Of a stretch of 64,000 bases of DNA, positions 1 to 9,900 are shown one piece after another (within the stretch, counting starts at the first letter, position 1; the number at the start of each line of letters is the position of its first letter). A model generated the notes under the pieces. It saw only the letters and a list, made by a program, of their open reading frames with translations. It made no database searches and was not told the DNA's origin. A program made the translations under genes and the position numbers. This DNA comes from Himantopus leucocephalus (taxonomy: Eukaryota > Chordata > Aves > Charadriiformes > Recurvirostridae): the NCBI GenBank assembly GCA_003993805.1, contig RSEF01000012.1:2831766-2895765 (forward strand), given 5' to 3'.

Positions 1-379
1 GCCGGGGCTATATTTAGCCACAGCTGAAGAGGGTGGGAGGGGGATTTTTAGGAAAATCCTTTTTCTTGGTGCCGGCATCACCTGCCGGACGCCTGGGTCC
101 CCCACAGGCGCAGGGGGCCGTGGCGGGACCCAGGGTGCGTAGGGTGGCCCTGGCATGGCGGGCACCGGGGTGGCCACGTCAGCACCGGTGTGCAGGTGCC
201 CTCCCGTGGCTGGCACGGGAACGGTGGGTGCACCCTCGCCCACGGCCCCCCACGAGGTGGGTGCCCCCGGGGGAGGGGGGGGTGGGACACGGGGCAGTGA
301 GCCTTCCCCACGCAGGGGGACAGGGGTGCTGCCAGCCCGAGGCACCCCCTCCCGCCCCAAAGACATAACCCCAGCCCGG
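1..379. other. Intergenic 3' flank of MST1R
   Basis: Very GC-rich sequence with no open frame that resembles a known protein. Positions 8-17 read CTATATTTAG, a perfect match to the MEF2 consensus. In human the next gene on this side is CAMKV, also on the minus strand, so this DNA would lie upstream of CAMKV. That assignment rests on synteny only; no CAMKV exon is visible here. Confidence 0.5.
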
Positions 380-768
380 GGAAAAAACATAATTAGTTTT
401 TAATGAGTGATTTGAGCAGCCAAAGGGCTGGAAAGCCCACGGGAGCCCTGGGTGGGTCAGGCCACCCCACGGCACCCGCTGGGGCTGAGCCGGGGTCCCA
501 CAGCACAGCCTCACCAGTGTGGGGCTGAGCCCCCCCAGCAGCCAGCCAGCGCAGCACCGAGCCCCACGGCGCGCCACCGGCGTGGGACCGAGCCTGGGGA
601 GCAACCAGCAGGGTGCGGAGAGCACCCCCACAGCACCCAGCTGCCTCCCAGCACCCGTCCCATAGGGAGGGTGCCCCATAGCACCCGGCTGCACGCTGCA
701 TCCCCCCCAGGGGGAGCGTTCCCGCAGTGTATGGGGGTCCCGGAGCCCCCACGGTGCAGGGCACCCCA
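380..768 (-). other. MST1R: Probable MST1R 3'UTR and poly(A) signal
   Basis: This is the stretch after the MST1R stop codon (TGA on the minus strand, 769-771). The best poly(A) signal is ATTAAA on the minus strand (TTTAAT at 398-403), which would place cleavage near 380. No canonical AATAAA lies closer to the stop. The 3' boundary is an inference. Confidence 0.5.
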
Positions 769-2104
769 TCAACACATGGCCGTGTCCTCCTCCTCTTCTT
801 CCTCCTCCTCCTCCTCGTTATCCTCGTCCTCATCCTCACCATCAGGCAGCTGTCCTGGGGGGGCGGGGGGGAACGGGGGGCCGCGCTCCAGGTTGATGTA
901 GGTGACGGCCAGGTTGACGTAGTGCTTGCCCTCCAGCGTGGCCAGGACACTCTCCAGCTCGCCCACCAGCCCCGTGAAGGACGGTCTCTCCTCGGGCGCC
1001 GGCGCCCAGCAGCTCAGCATCACGTCGTACCTGTCCCAACGCACCGGTCAGCACCGGCAGCCCCCCCGGGACCCCCCCGCCGCCACCCTGCCCACCCCCT
1101 CGCCCCACTCACAGGGTGTCGGGGCAGTGTTGGGGCTGCGGCAGGCGTCTCCCCCGCAGCAGGTAGCGGGCCATGTCGTAAGGGTCCACCCCGGGGTACG
1201 GCGATGCCCCCCGCGTCAGCAGCTCCCACATGAGCACCCCGAAGGACCACTGCCGGAGCAGAGAGCTGCCATGGAGAGGGTGGGTGGGATGGGGATGGGG
1301 GACGGGGATGGGGGTCATGCCTACCACATCCGACTTGGTGGTGAATTTTTGGGTCTGGAGGCTCTCCAGTGCCATCCACTTGACGGGCAGCTTGGCGTGG
1401 CGATGCTCCCGGACGCTGTAGTACTCCTTGCCGAACACGTCCCGCGCCAGCCCAAAGTCAGCCACCTTCACCGTCAGCGTCTCATCCAGCCTGTGGGGAC
1501 ACCATTTTGAGGGGGACCACCGAGCAGCACCCCCCACGCTCAGCCCCAGGCCCACGGGGTGACCCCATGATGGGGTTCCAGTGGACATGGCCACACTCAC
1601 ATGCAGTNCACAAACTTCTTCTGGGCCAGGTACTCCATGCCCAGGGCCACCTGCAGCCCGAAGCCAATGAGGTCCTTCACCGTGGGGCTCTGTGGGGCAA
1701 GAGCAGTGAGTGGGGTGACCTTGGCCCCCTGCCATCCCCCCCTCCCCGGGGTGCCCCCGTACCCGCTCCTGGGCACGGATGAAGTGTCGCAGGTCCCCAT
1801 GGCGCATGTAGGGCAGGACAACAAGGGGCAGCCCGTGGCGGGGCAGGCACACCCCCAGCAGCGAGAGCACCTGGGGGTGGTGGAAGCTCTTCATGAGGAT
1901 GCCCTCGCGCAGGAACTCCTCCACCTCCTCCACGTCCGTGATACCTGCCAAGAGCTGAGCTGTGGAGCGCCCCGCCGCCGTGCCATGCCACGGGACCATG
2001 CCATGGGAGCGGGCGCTACTCACGGTGCAGGGACTTGATGGCGCAGTGGAGGTCTCCCAGCAGTGGGTCCATGTAGGTGCCATGGTAGACGCTGCCAAAG
2101 TGCC
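769..2104 (-). CDS. MST1R: MST1R coding exons 15-20: tyrosine kinase and docking tail
   Basis: Exons 2104-2024, 1944-1763, 1689-1601, 1490-1325, 1249-1113, 1030-769. Visible kinase elements are the glycine loop [12 protein letters not shown] (Lys1125), helix C ([11 protein letters not shown]), hinge region [21 protein letters not shown] activation loop, PVKWMALES and [17 protein letters not shown]. The catalytic loop HRDLAARN is absent because seven codons are lost at the N at 1608; the reading frame is kept. The tail holds the two-tyrosine docking site ([11 protein letters not shown]) and then an acidic run of about 19 residues. Confidence 0.95.
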
Positions 2105-5100
2105 CTGTGGGGACAGGCGGCATGACGCTGGCACTGCACACGGTGAGCGGGCGATGCCACAACCAAATCGGGGAGCGGTGTCACCTTTGCCGATGACCTG
2201 GTGGCGGTGGGTGACGAGCCGCTCCTCAGGGATGAGGATGTCCTTCACCTCCTCCAGTAGCTCTGGCCGCAGGTCCTCCAGGCAGCAGGACGTGGTCCTG
2301 AGCAGGGACGCGGGGGAGCCGCCACCTGCCATGCCGGCACCGGCACTGGCATGGGTGAATCGTGTCCGGGACCCCACTGGTCCAGGACTGCCTGCCGTGG
2401 GCAGCACTGCCGGGACAGGGAGAGGCAGGGTGAGGGCTGGGCAGGCACCCAGCACCCAAACCGTGACATCCACCCGCCGGTGACACCTACTTACCCAGCA
2501 CCTCCCTGTAGTCGACGCCAGGGTGCTGGGTGGTGGTAGGGGGTTCGCGGCGGCCAGGATGCACCAGCAGCTCCAGGTTCTCCGTCCCTGCAGGCAGCAG
2601 CGGGGTGGGCAAGGGGTGGCACGGCGGGGGGCTGGGGGGCAGCTGGGCACCCGGCGAGCATGGCACTCACCCCTCCTCTTCCTCCAGCGCCAGCGGAGCA
2701 GCACGGCGGCCAGGATGCAGCAGAGCAGGAAGGTGACGCCGATGCCCAGGGCCAGGCTGGTGGCCAGGTCCAGCGAGGTGGTGGGGGGCAGCACCCAGCC
2801 CAGAGCCTTGCAGGCGCCGTTCACGCAGATCTGGGGGAGCAGGGGCTCAGTGGGGACGGGGTGGGGGACACCAGGGGGGACATTGCACACCCTGGGGGGG
2901 GTGCTTACCTCCACGGGGGCGCCGGCCGAGGGCAGGCGCATCTCACGGGGCAGGCGGCACGTCACCTCGTTCTTCAGCACGTTGGGGTGGCAGTCCCGGC
3001 CCCCCACCGTCATGGTGATGTTCACGCAGGTGGCCACGGCATCCAGCCCAAATTGCTGCGCGGACACAGCGCCCTGAGGCCAGGGGTCCCGCTGGTGGGA
3101 CCCCCCACCCTGGCTCACCCTGCTGCCCCACATACGTGCACTTCGATCTCATCCTCGCCAGGCTTGAGGCGGAGGCGATGGCCCTCTTGCTCCAAGGGGA
3201 AGACCTTGGGCTGTGGGTAGTAGCGGAGGCGGAAGAGCCAGCGGCCGGCGGCGCCGTCCAGCAGCACGCTCAGGTTCCCCGTCGCCGTCTCCACCTTGCT
3301 CTCGAAGGGGAAGGCTGGGCTGCGGCAGAGAAGCCGCTCCGGCGCCCGCGGGCTCTCGCACTCCTGCGGGCGGAGGGATGCTGGGTGCCGGTGCAGCACG
3401 ATGCCCGGGGACGGGGACAGGAGGACAGGGTTGGGGGGTGACGGCCTCCTGCCCCAGCACTTACTGTGGCTTCAGTCTTCACGCCGCTGGCTTCAAAGCG
3501 GACCTTGGCGTGATACACCGAGTCCAGGTGGGTGCCGATGATGGTGAGCATCAAGCCCCTGCAGTGGGCAAGGGTCATGGTCCCATGGTGCACATGGTCC
3601 CCAGGGCGCACGTGGTCCCTGGGGTGCATGCAGTCCCCAGCACCTCATCCAGCCCAGCCAGGGGCGGTGGGGAGGCTGGGGCTGTCCCCTCCCAGGGCAA
3701 GGGAGCCCACGCACTCACTCATAGCTGCAGGTGGGGATGACAGCCGAAACGAGGGGGTCGGGGCGGTACTGGAAAGGCAGGGGGGCCGGGAACTGCTCCC
3801 CGTCGATCCACAGGGCCACCCGGGCTGTGCCCAGGCCACCGGCGGCAGGAGTCGTGCACCGAATCACCCCATCGCCGTGGCTGGGGGACACAGTGGCCGT
3901 GGCTGGAGGGGACTGCGGGGCCACGGGGGAGGTTCCGTGTCCGTCGCTGTGCCAGCGACCCCACTGTGCCTGGGCAAGGGCAGGGGCGTACCTGGTCCGC
4001 TCGGCCAGGGGGCACTCGGAGCCATTGACCATCACGCGCCAGCTGCTCCCTGCCAAGAGGTGGGTGCCGCGGAGCGAGAGGTGGGTGCCACCCCCCCGGG
4101 GTCCAAATGGGGGGTGCAGGGTGCTGATGTGGGGCTCCTGGGCAGAGACAGCGTCGGTGGGGTGGGTGGGTGAGCCAGCTCCCCACCTCCCAAACCCTGC
4201 CAGGGGTGACCACCAGTGCAGGGTCATACCACGAAGGTGAAGCCGCCGAGGGTGGCCGAGCCTTGGACGTGGAAGCCAGAGGGTCGGGCAGGTTCCTCCA
4301 CGGTGAGCACCACGTTGGCTGGGCCCCCCACTGCCGCCGGGCTCCCCGGCTCCAGCTTGCACACCAGCTCATCCACAAAGTCCTTGAGGCGGGAGCTGGG
4401 CAGGGGTCTGTGGGGCGGTGATGGGGGGTCAGCCCCAGGCTGGGGGGGTCACCCCAGACCCCTCTCTGCTGCCATCACCCCCCCCGGCGCTGTGGCGCAC
4501 CTGTGGCTCTTGCTCTCCTCCGGCAGCACAGCACAGCCTCGCTGTCCCACCGTCACACGGTAGGCACCGGGGGGGCTGCGGCGGGGGTCGGGGTCCAGGT
4601 GGGAGCGGAAGGTCATGCCGCACAGCGTCACCCGTGTCTGGCCCCGCAGCGGGGCGCTCCGGGGGTGGAACTGTGGGAGAGGCACCCATGTCAGCCCCGA
4701 AAGCCCGGTGATGGCCACGGGTTTGGAGAGCCCCTTCCCCGAGGGGTATAACACCCACCCCTGGGAGGGGATCACCAAACAGAGCAAAGGTCCCAGCACG
4801 TGCCACCCCATTTGCCACCTTCCTCCCCATCCGAGTGCCCGGGAGCTGCAGGGTGCAGGAGGGGACACCGGCGCAGACCTACGTCAGTGAGGACGGGCGG
4901 ACAGCTGTCCTGGACCCAGGAGCCAGTGCACTCATGGCGGCGCGTGCATCCATCCCCACACCAGCCACAGCCCATGAAGTGCTCGGCCCGCAGGCAACGC
5001 TGGCACGTGGAGAAGTGGCGGCAGCCGGGGCCGGTGACGTTCAGGCGCCACACCTGTGGATGGAGAGAGGAGGCGAGCGGGGCGCGTGGGGCTCAGCACC

Positions 5101-7926
5101 CACCCTGTGCCCCCATGACCCCTCCACTCACCTTGGTGCCGGTGGCGAAGAACAGCGAGTGGTTCTGCTGCCCCATGGCACCCCGCACCGGCCCCGGCTC
5201 CCCCAGGGAGAAGTTGGCCAAGGTGAGGAGGTAGGAGCTGGAGCGCTGGAGCACCATCTGCAGCGGGGCAGAGCAGGGGGCTGAGCACACCCCCCACCCT
5301 GCCGGCAGCCCCCCACCCCACCCAGCCCCCCATCCCACCTGGAAGATGCGTCCCTCTGCTGTGCCCAAGTGGGCCACGGTGACGTCCCCCTGGGCGGTGA
5401 CAAAGATGGAGGTGAGGAGGACGCCGGCCAGGTGCCCGTTGAACAGGTCCACCTTATAGGAGGCAGCGGGGACGAGGGTGGGCTGGTCCCAGCAGCTGGT
5501 GTTGACCACCGGAGCCGAGAGATTCACCTGCGACCGAGTGTGGGTTGAGTGCCTCGACGCCGGCGCCAGCACCCCGACCCCCCCATACCCTCATGGGTGG
5601 GCACCAGCTCCAGCTGTGAGATATTTCAGGGAGCGCCCGATTGCCTCAACTCCCCTCTGGGCTCGGAAAACTTTTTGGGGAAAAAACAAATCTGCGGCCC
5701 CTCCCGCAGCCCCCGTGCGGCGTCAGATCCTGCCCTTCCCTCCCGCCCCATCTGGATGTGGTTATCGGTGCTGGCACCGCAGGGCAGGCACCCGAAAGCC
5801 AGCCGCCCCCCCATCCCCGGGGCTGGGAGGGGGGGCTGGGGATGAAAGGGGACACCAGGCACCAGGGGGTCCCCGCTGGCCCCCCACCGATGCTCGGGAC
5901 CAGGGGTCCCCTCCCTGCTCTCCCTGCCAGCGGTGTGAGTCAGCGGCAGTGAGCTGTCTGCTCCGCACACGGGAAGACGAGGCGATTTGGCGGCACCGCG
6001 CTCCGCGCCTGGCTGAGAACGCCAAAACTCATGTCACGGGTGCTTGGCGGGACCCTGCCTGCAGAGGGGGCCCTGCTGGGGCACCCACCCATCCCCATTC
6101 CAGCCATGCTGGGGCTTGTCCCCGGGACACGGTGTTCCTGCCCCGCGGCCGCTGTGGCAGACGAGAAACCCCGGTGACTAATTGCACTTCCGCCTGCGGT
6201 TTATTTGCCCAGAGAAGGCGGTGGCCCCGGTGACGGGGCGGGGAGGGGGGGGGGACAAGGCAGGAGCACCGAGGCCCCGTGGCTTCCCCGTCCCCCACAC
6301 ACATAAACAAGCTGGAGGGGGTGGCGGTCAACAACCCAGCGGTGGGGACAGTCACCGCAGGGGCCGGAGCCGAGGCAGCCACACCGAGAAGAGGGAATTT
6401 CGACACGGTGCACGGCAAGTGGCGGTGCGCCCGTGTGCCAGGACACGTGTCTGCGGCACACAGTTCAGTCCAGCATGGGGTGCCCAGGGTGGGGAGCATG
6501 GCCGGATCCCCGACAGCACCCTACCTCCTCGGCGGGCGGCTGGTGGGGCTGACTCACACCTGGGTGATGCCGCTCTCCCCCTGCCCAACCCACCTCCCTG
6601 GTCCACCCCAGTTTACCGGTGCTTCCCAGCACCCCAGATCCACCTCCCCATGTCCCAGCTGACCCCCGGGTCCCCTGGGATGGACGCGGCACGGGGCGGA
6701 GGACTCACGTTGTGCGGGCAGTACTGCACCGGTTGGAAGAAGCTGAGCCCCCGCAGCAGCGGCTGGTGCGCGGTGCCACAGCACTTCTCCATGCCCTCTT
6801 CCATGGCCTGGTTGAGGAGGCGGAGGGGGAAGGCGCAGACGGCGGAGTCCTCCCGCGGCAGTCGGCTCTCCGGCCAGCTCTCAGCAAAGGCGCCGAAGAG
6901 CACCGTGTCAGTGTCGTTGATGCCGAGTTCGCGGGCCAAGCGGGCGCCGGGGCGGGCGGCGTGGGCAGCCTGCAGCACGTTGTAGGTGACATCGCGCTCG
7001 GTGTCCCCTTCGACACTGCGCCGCCGCCGCCTCTTGGACTCGAAGCGGCAGTCGAGGACGAGCTCACGGTAGTGGCGGAGGTCACGCTCGTGGGTGCTGA
7101 GACGCGCCAGGCGCGTGTGGTACGTCGCCGAGGCCGGCCGCTCCAGTTGCACCGTCAGGAAGTAGACGTGGTCCCCATCGGCGAAGGAGTGCACGTAGTG
7201 GATGGTGTAGTTGTCCCGGTATTGCGGCAGCACCGTCATCCAATGGAAGTCATCTGAAAACCCGTCCAGGGTGCCCTTCAGCCTGCGTACCGACACCGAT
7301 TGCGGGCTGTACTGCGCCGCCACGCTGCTGTTGATGGTGGAGCCGAGGTAGAAGAAAGAGGCATAGGAGGTGGCCACCACAGTGGCACTGGTCCCCAGGG
7401 GGCTAGCCACACAGTCAGGGCAGGACGCAGGGCTGTTGCCCGTGGCCGAGTACAAGCAGCGTGTGGTCGTGATGGCCACCTTGCCATCCCACACCTCCAG
7501 CTGGTGCTGGTAGCACAGCCCGTGCCGCGCCGTGCCGCAGCTGTACAGCCACGGCTCCAGCGGGTCCAGCAGCAGCAGGACGTTGTCCGTGTCCTCAGGG
7601 CCATCCGTGGAGGCTGGGCATAGGCGGCAGATCTCACACTCGGCGCTGCCCACGGGGCCGGTGACGAGGACGGAGAGGATGCGCAGCTCAGGGCTGGCCA
7701 GCAGGATGCGGTTGCGAGCGGCCACAAAGATGGCAGCTGGGCCAGAGGAGTCGGTGAAGACGGCGACGTTCTGCACGGGGCTGCCAGCGTCGAGGCTGGG
7801 CAACACGTAGGGGATGGAGAAGTTCCTGGTGGAGCTGTAAGGGATGCGGGGGCACTGCCAGGCGACAGTGCCCAGCGGAGCCAGGGTGAATGTCAGCAAG
7901 AGGCACACGTGGCACGACAGCCCCAT
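769..7926 (-). CDS. MST1R: MST1R/RON receptor tyrosine kinase (avian c-sea), 20 coding exons
   Basis: Single-pass receptor tyrosine kinase of the MET family; its known ligand is MST1 (macrophage-stimulating protein). Coding exons, 5' to 3': 7926-6709, 5527-5339, 5257-5132, 5053-4883, 4670-4501, 4407-4230, 4137-3992, 3880-3719, 3558-3465, 3363-3136, 3055-2909, 2830-2671, 2587-2495, 2406-2185, 2104-2024, 1944-1763, 1689-1601, 1490-1325, 1249-1113, 1030-769. All introns are GT-AG and all phases agree, giving 1,406 codons, close to the 1,400 of human RON. Order: signal peptide (~1-22), Sema, furin site at 298-303, PSI (~515-565), IPT domains (~569-890), transmembrane helix (~965-988), kinase with GxGxxG near 1100 and Lys1125, DFG at 1230, activation-loop YY at 1242-1243, docking tyrosines 1357 and 1364. 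The start ATG at 7926 has A at -3 and G at +4. The HRDLAARN codons are missing at an N (1608). Established knowledge: the chicken orthologue is the cellular source of the sea oncogene of an avian erythroblastosis virus. Confidence 0.97.
783..840 (+). repeat. TCC/TCTTCC trinucleotide microsatellite inside MST1R last exon
   Basis: A run of TCC, TTC and TCG triplets on the plus strand reads GAG, GAA and GAC on the coding strand. It encodes the acidic tail [12 protein letters not shown] and the further Glu residues that end MST1R. Because the unit is three bases, length changes would stay in frame. Confidence 0.85.
1601..1689 (-). CDS. MST1R: MST1R coding exon 17 with catalytic-loop gap at N
   Basis: The exon reads [27 protein letters not shown], then NAC TGC AT and a GTGAGT donor. 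In every active tyrosine kinase of this family HRDLAARN lies between FV and CM. Here one N (1608) stands where about 22 bases are expected, a net loss of 21 bases. The 89-base length still leaves phase 2 and joins exon 18 in frame. An assembly fault is much more likely than a natural kinase-dead allele. Confidence 0.9.
2185..2587 (-). CDS. MST1R: MST1R coding exons 13-14: juxtamembrane region
   Basis: Exons 2587-2495 and 2406-2185 encode the juxtamembrane segment and the start of the kinase domain ([20 protein letters not shown], then the first glycine of the ATP loop). A DYREVL motif gives a juxtamembrane tyrosine. The segment between the membrane and the kinase is Gly/Ser/Pro-rich and looks poorly conserved, while the [10 protein letters not shown] block is strongly conserved in RON/MET. 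Confidence 0.93.
2671..2830 (-). CDS. MST1R: MST1R coding exon 12: transmembrane helix
   Basis: A 160-base exon encoding the last extracellular residues (starting [11 protein letters not shown]), then a hydrophobic run of about 24 residues ([19 protein letters not shown] and following) and a basic stop-transfer sequence RWRWRKRR. This sets type I topology: kinase inside, Sema outside. It ends in phase 1 at a GTGAGT donor. Confidence 0.95.
2909..4670 (-). CDS. MST1R: MST1R coding exons 5-11: IPT/TIG stalk domains
   Basis: Seven exons (4670-4501, 4407-4230, 4137-3992, 3880-3719, 3558-3465, 3363-3136, 3055-2909) encode the immunoglobulin-like IPT repeats of the extracellular stalk, roughly residues 569-943. 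Family signatures visible are [27 protein letters not shown] and [14 protein letters not shown]. Several exons have partial codons at their ends (phases 2,0,2,2,0,0,0), and these all resolve across the joins. Confidence 0.93.
4883..5527 (-). CDS. MST1R: MST1R coding exons 2-4: end of Sema and PSI domain
   Basis: Exons 5527-5339, 5257-5132 and 5053-4883, all in phase 0. Exons 2 and 3 finish the Sema propeller; the GTAEGRIFQ segment is typical of the RON/MET family. Exon 4 encodes the cysteine-rich PSI domain, with the recognisable pattern [20 protein letters not shown] and further cysteines after it. PSI domains position the Sema propeller on the IPT stalk. Confidence 0.95.
6709..7926 (-). CDS. 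MST1R: MST1R coding exon 1: signal peptide and Sema domain
   Basis: A 1,218-base exon of 406 codons in phase 0. It opens with a hydrophobic signal peptide ([19 protein letters not shown]) and carries most of the ligand-binding Sema propeller with its many cysteines. Residues 298-303 read KRRRRR followed by Ser, the furin-type site that in RON and MET splits the precursor into alpha and beta chains. N-glycosylation sequons include NFS, NSS, NYT and NDT. It ends with an AAC codon at a GTGAGT donor (6703-6708). Confidence 0.97.
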
Positions 7927-8013
7927 GCTGCGCAGTGCCACCGGCGTGGGCTTATGGACGGTGCTCAGCACCGAGTGGGGTAGGGACGCATGGAGGACAG
8001 GTCACCATCGCAT
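7927..8013 (-). other. MST1R: MST1R 5'UTR with probable splice acceptor
   Basis: On the minus strand a pyrimidine-rich tract (ccctttctcctttatcctgg) ends in CAG at 8014-8016, an excellent 3' splice site 87 bases upstream of the ATG. The resulting leader would contain three upstream ATGs, all closed by stops before the main start. Human MST1R is not known to need such an exon, so this is an inference for the avian gene. Confidence 0.55.
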
Positions 8014-8573
8014 CTGCCAGGATAAAGGAGAAAGGGTTTTATCTGCTTTGTTTAGGTGAGGACCCTGGGGCACTGCCACAGCTGTGTGTGGGACAGGGGG
8101 TGCCGGCGTCCCCCGGGGCCGGATGACGATGGGTGCTGCCGGGAGAGGATCAGCCACACCAAACCTTTTCCATAAGCGGGAGGTGAAGCCAAGCTGCCCG
8201 CGGCAGAGGGGACAAATCCTGCCTGCTGCCACCTCCCAGCCACCCTCACCTGTCCCCGAGGACACCCCTGCCCCGCACAACCCCGCCGAGCCCCCTCCTG
8301 GGGACGGGAATGGGGACCCCCGCCAGCCCCCGGGGGCAGCAATGGGGACAGGTCCCGCGGGACCGGGACAAGTCCCCTGCCAGCCCCCAGGGACAAAGAA
8401 CGCGGCGTACCCCCGGGGGCCATCCCGTCCCCCCCCGCGCCCCGAGTTCACCGGGGCCAGCAGCGGTCCCCAGCCGGTGTCCCCGTCGGGTCCGGCTGCC
8501 CCCGCCCGCCCCTCCCCGGGGCCGCCCCGTCCCGGTCCGGTGCCGGGTCGTGCCGGGAGCTCACCTGGGCGCT

Positions 8574-8612
8574 GCCGTGCCGTGCCGTGCCGTGCCGTGC
8601 CGTGCCGTGCCG
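8574..8612 (+). repeat. (GTGCC)n pentamer array
   Basis: About seven and a half head-to-tail copies of GTGCC (GGCAC on the minus strand) sit directly upstream of the putative MST1R first-exon donor. Short GC-rich tandem arrays like this are common in bird CpG islands and tend to be length-variable. Confidence 0.9.
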
Positions 8613-8656
8613 GGGCGGAGCGCAGCGGGGCCGGGCCGTGCCGGAGCAGGCGAGGC

Positions 8657-8714
8657 CGGACGGGACGGGACGGGACGGGGCGGGACGGGACGGGACAGGG
8701 CGGAACGGGGCGGG
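8657..8714 (+). repeat. (GGGAC)n pentamer array, G-quadruplex prone
   Basis: Repeated GGGAC/GGGGC units give many runs of three or more G separated by AC or C on the plus strand, which is the sequence pattern of a G-quadruplex with two-base loops. It lies in the putative MST1R promoter, with the G-rich strand as template for MST1R. Confidence 0.85.
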
Positions 8715-8889
8715 CCCGGCCCCCGGGCTGCGTGGGGCTCCCCGAGGGCCGGCACCGGCACCGGCAGCCCGGGGATGCTCAGGGGAACAAGGAGCCTTGG
8801 GGGGCACACGGTCCAGGGGGTGCCCGGAGGGTCGCTGGGCATCCCTGGGGGATGAGCTTGGGTGGGCACGGTGCCCCGGAGGGACGCAG

Positions 8890-9900
8890 GTGAGAGGGGC
8901 CCCTGATCAGGACATGGGGGGTCGGGCTGGCACGATGCTTCGGGTGCCCGTCGCAGCCCAGCGCCGAGCGGGTGGCCATCAGAGGGTCCCCGTGGCTTGG
9001 GAGGCAGCTGCCAGCATCGCCGGGGTGCGTGTGGCGTCTGGGCACATTGGCACCCATTGGCCCCTCTGCCGCAGCCCCGCTGTCACCAGCAGCACGGGCT
9101 GTCAACACCCTGACACATGAACTCGCCACTTCCCCGAAGCTGCCCGCGCTGGCGACTCACTTCCAGGCCAGCGGGGTAGCCTTCCGGGGGGGGGTGCGGC
9201 GGGCTCAGCACGGGGTTTCCACCCGGGGGGGGCAAGAGCAGGGCCAAGGCACTTGTGGGGGGTTATTTCGGTTGTGCCCCTTCTTTGCCCCATGTCCCTT
9301 TATCTGCTCACCCTGTCAAGGGCTGCCTACGGTGGCAGGAGGTGCCAGTGCTGCCGGGACTTGCTGCTGTTCCCAGGGAGGAAGGAAGATGCTTTTCATC
9401 TCGATGCACCGCACCAATTCGTCCTCCAAGTGCCCTGTTGCCCTCCGGTAGTGGGACTGTGGGTCCCAGCTGCGCACACGGACTTTTCCTCCAGCGGAGC
9501 AGGGTGCTGCCTCGTGCTGCCGGCGGGACTTTGGTCCCGGGAGGGGCTGAACATGCCAAAAATGGGCTCCCCTGCCTTCGTCACCTGGCAGCCTCGGCCC
9601 TCCCAGGCTCCCGCCCCGCGTTGTGCAAGGCCCAGCGGTTACGCTGGCCCCGAGCCTTACCCAAGAGCTCCTTCCTCCGGCTGCGCCTCTGCTGCTCGGT
9701 TTCGACATTAGCTGGCCCCGTCCTGGGGTTTTTGCTGCTCCCACCCTCCGGCCGGCGTTGCCTCCTGCCAGCAAAGCCCTGGTTGTCTTGCACTGCTCCC
9801 CGGCGGCTTTCCCGTACCCAAACTTGGACCAAACTTCCCCCTCAGCTTGGCTATTTACCCCTCCCACCCAGGCAGACACCCATGAACATGACAAGACTTT
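8890..9900. other. Intergenic region between MST1R and MON1A
   Basis: GC-rich DNA without exons, homopolymer landmarks or protein similarity that I recognise. Open frames here are long only because stop codons are rare in such GC-rich sequence. Confidence 0.5.

Larger units (their letters stand above)
8565..8800 (-). promoter_or_regulatory. MST1R: Probable MST1R promoter and non-coding first exon
   Basis: A CCCAG|GTGAGC donor on the minus strand (donor 8559-8564) lies in an extremely CpG-rich block, facing the strong acceptor at 8014-8016. Together they define a likely non-coding first exon ending at 8565, with an intron of about 550 bases. The transcription start cannot be placed; the right boundary given is nominal. 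The exon would include the GTGCC pentamer array. Confidence 0.45.

Noticed and set aside
179..775. Long open frames on both strands around the MST1R 3'UTR
   Set aside because: Stop codons are rare in such GC-rich DNA, the frames are proline/glycine/alanine-rich and they overlap each other; none resembles a known protein.
7927..7971. A 15-residue N-terminal extension of MST1R
   Set aside because: The codon at 7971 is GTG, and the extension would hide the signal peptide; the ATG at 7926 has a strong Kozak context.
8084..8893. A 269-residue open frame through the pentamer repeats
   Set aside because: It is produced by the (GTGCC)n and (GGGAC)n arrays, which are open in several frames at once.
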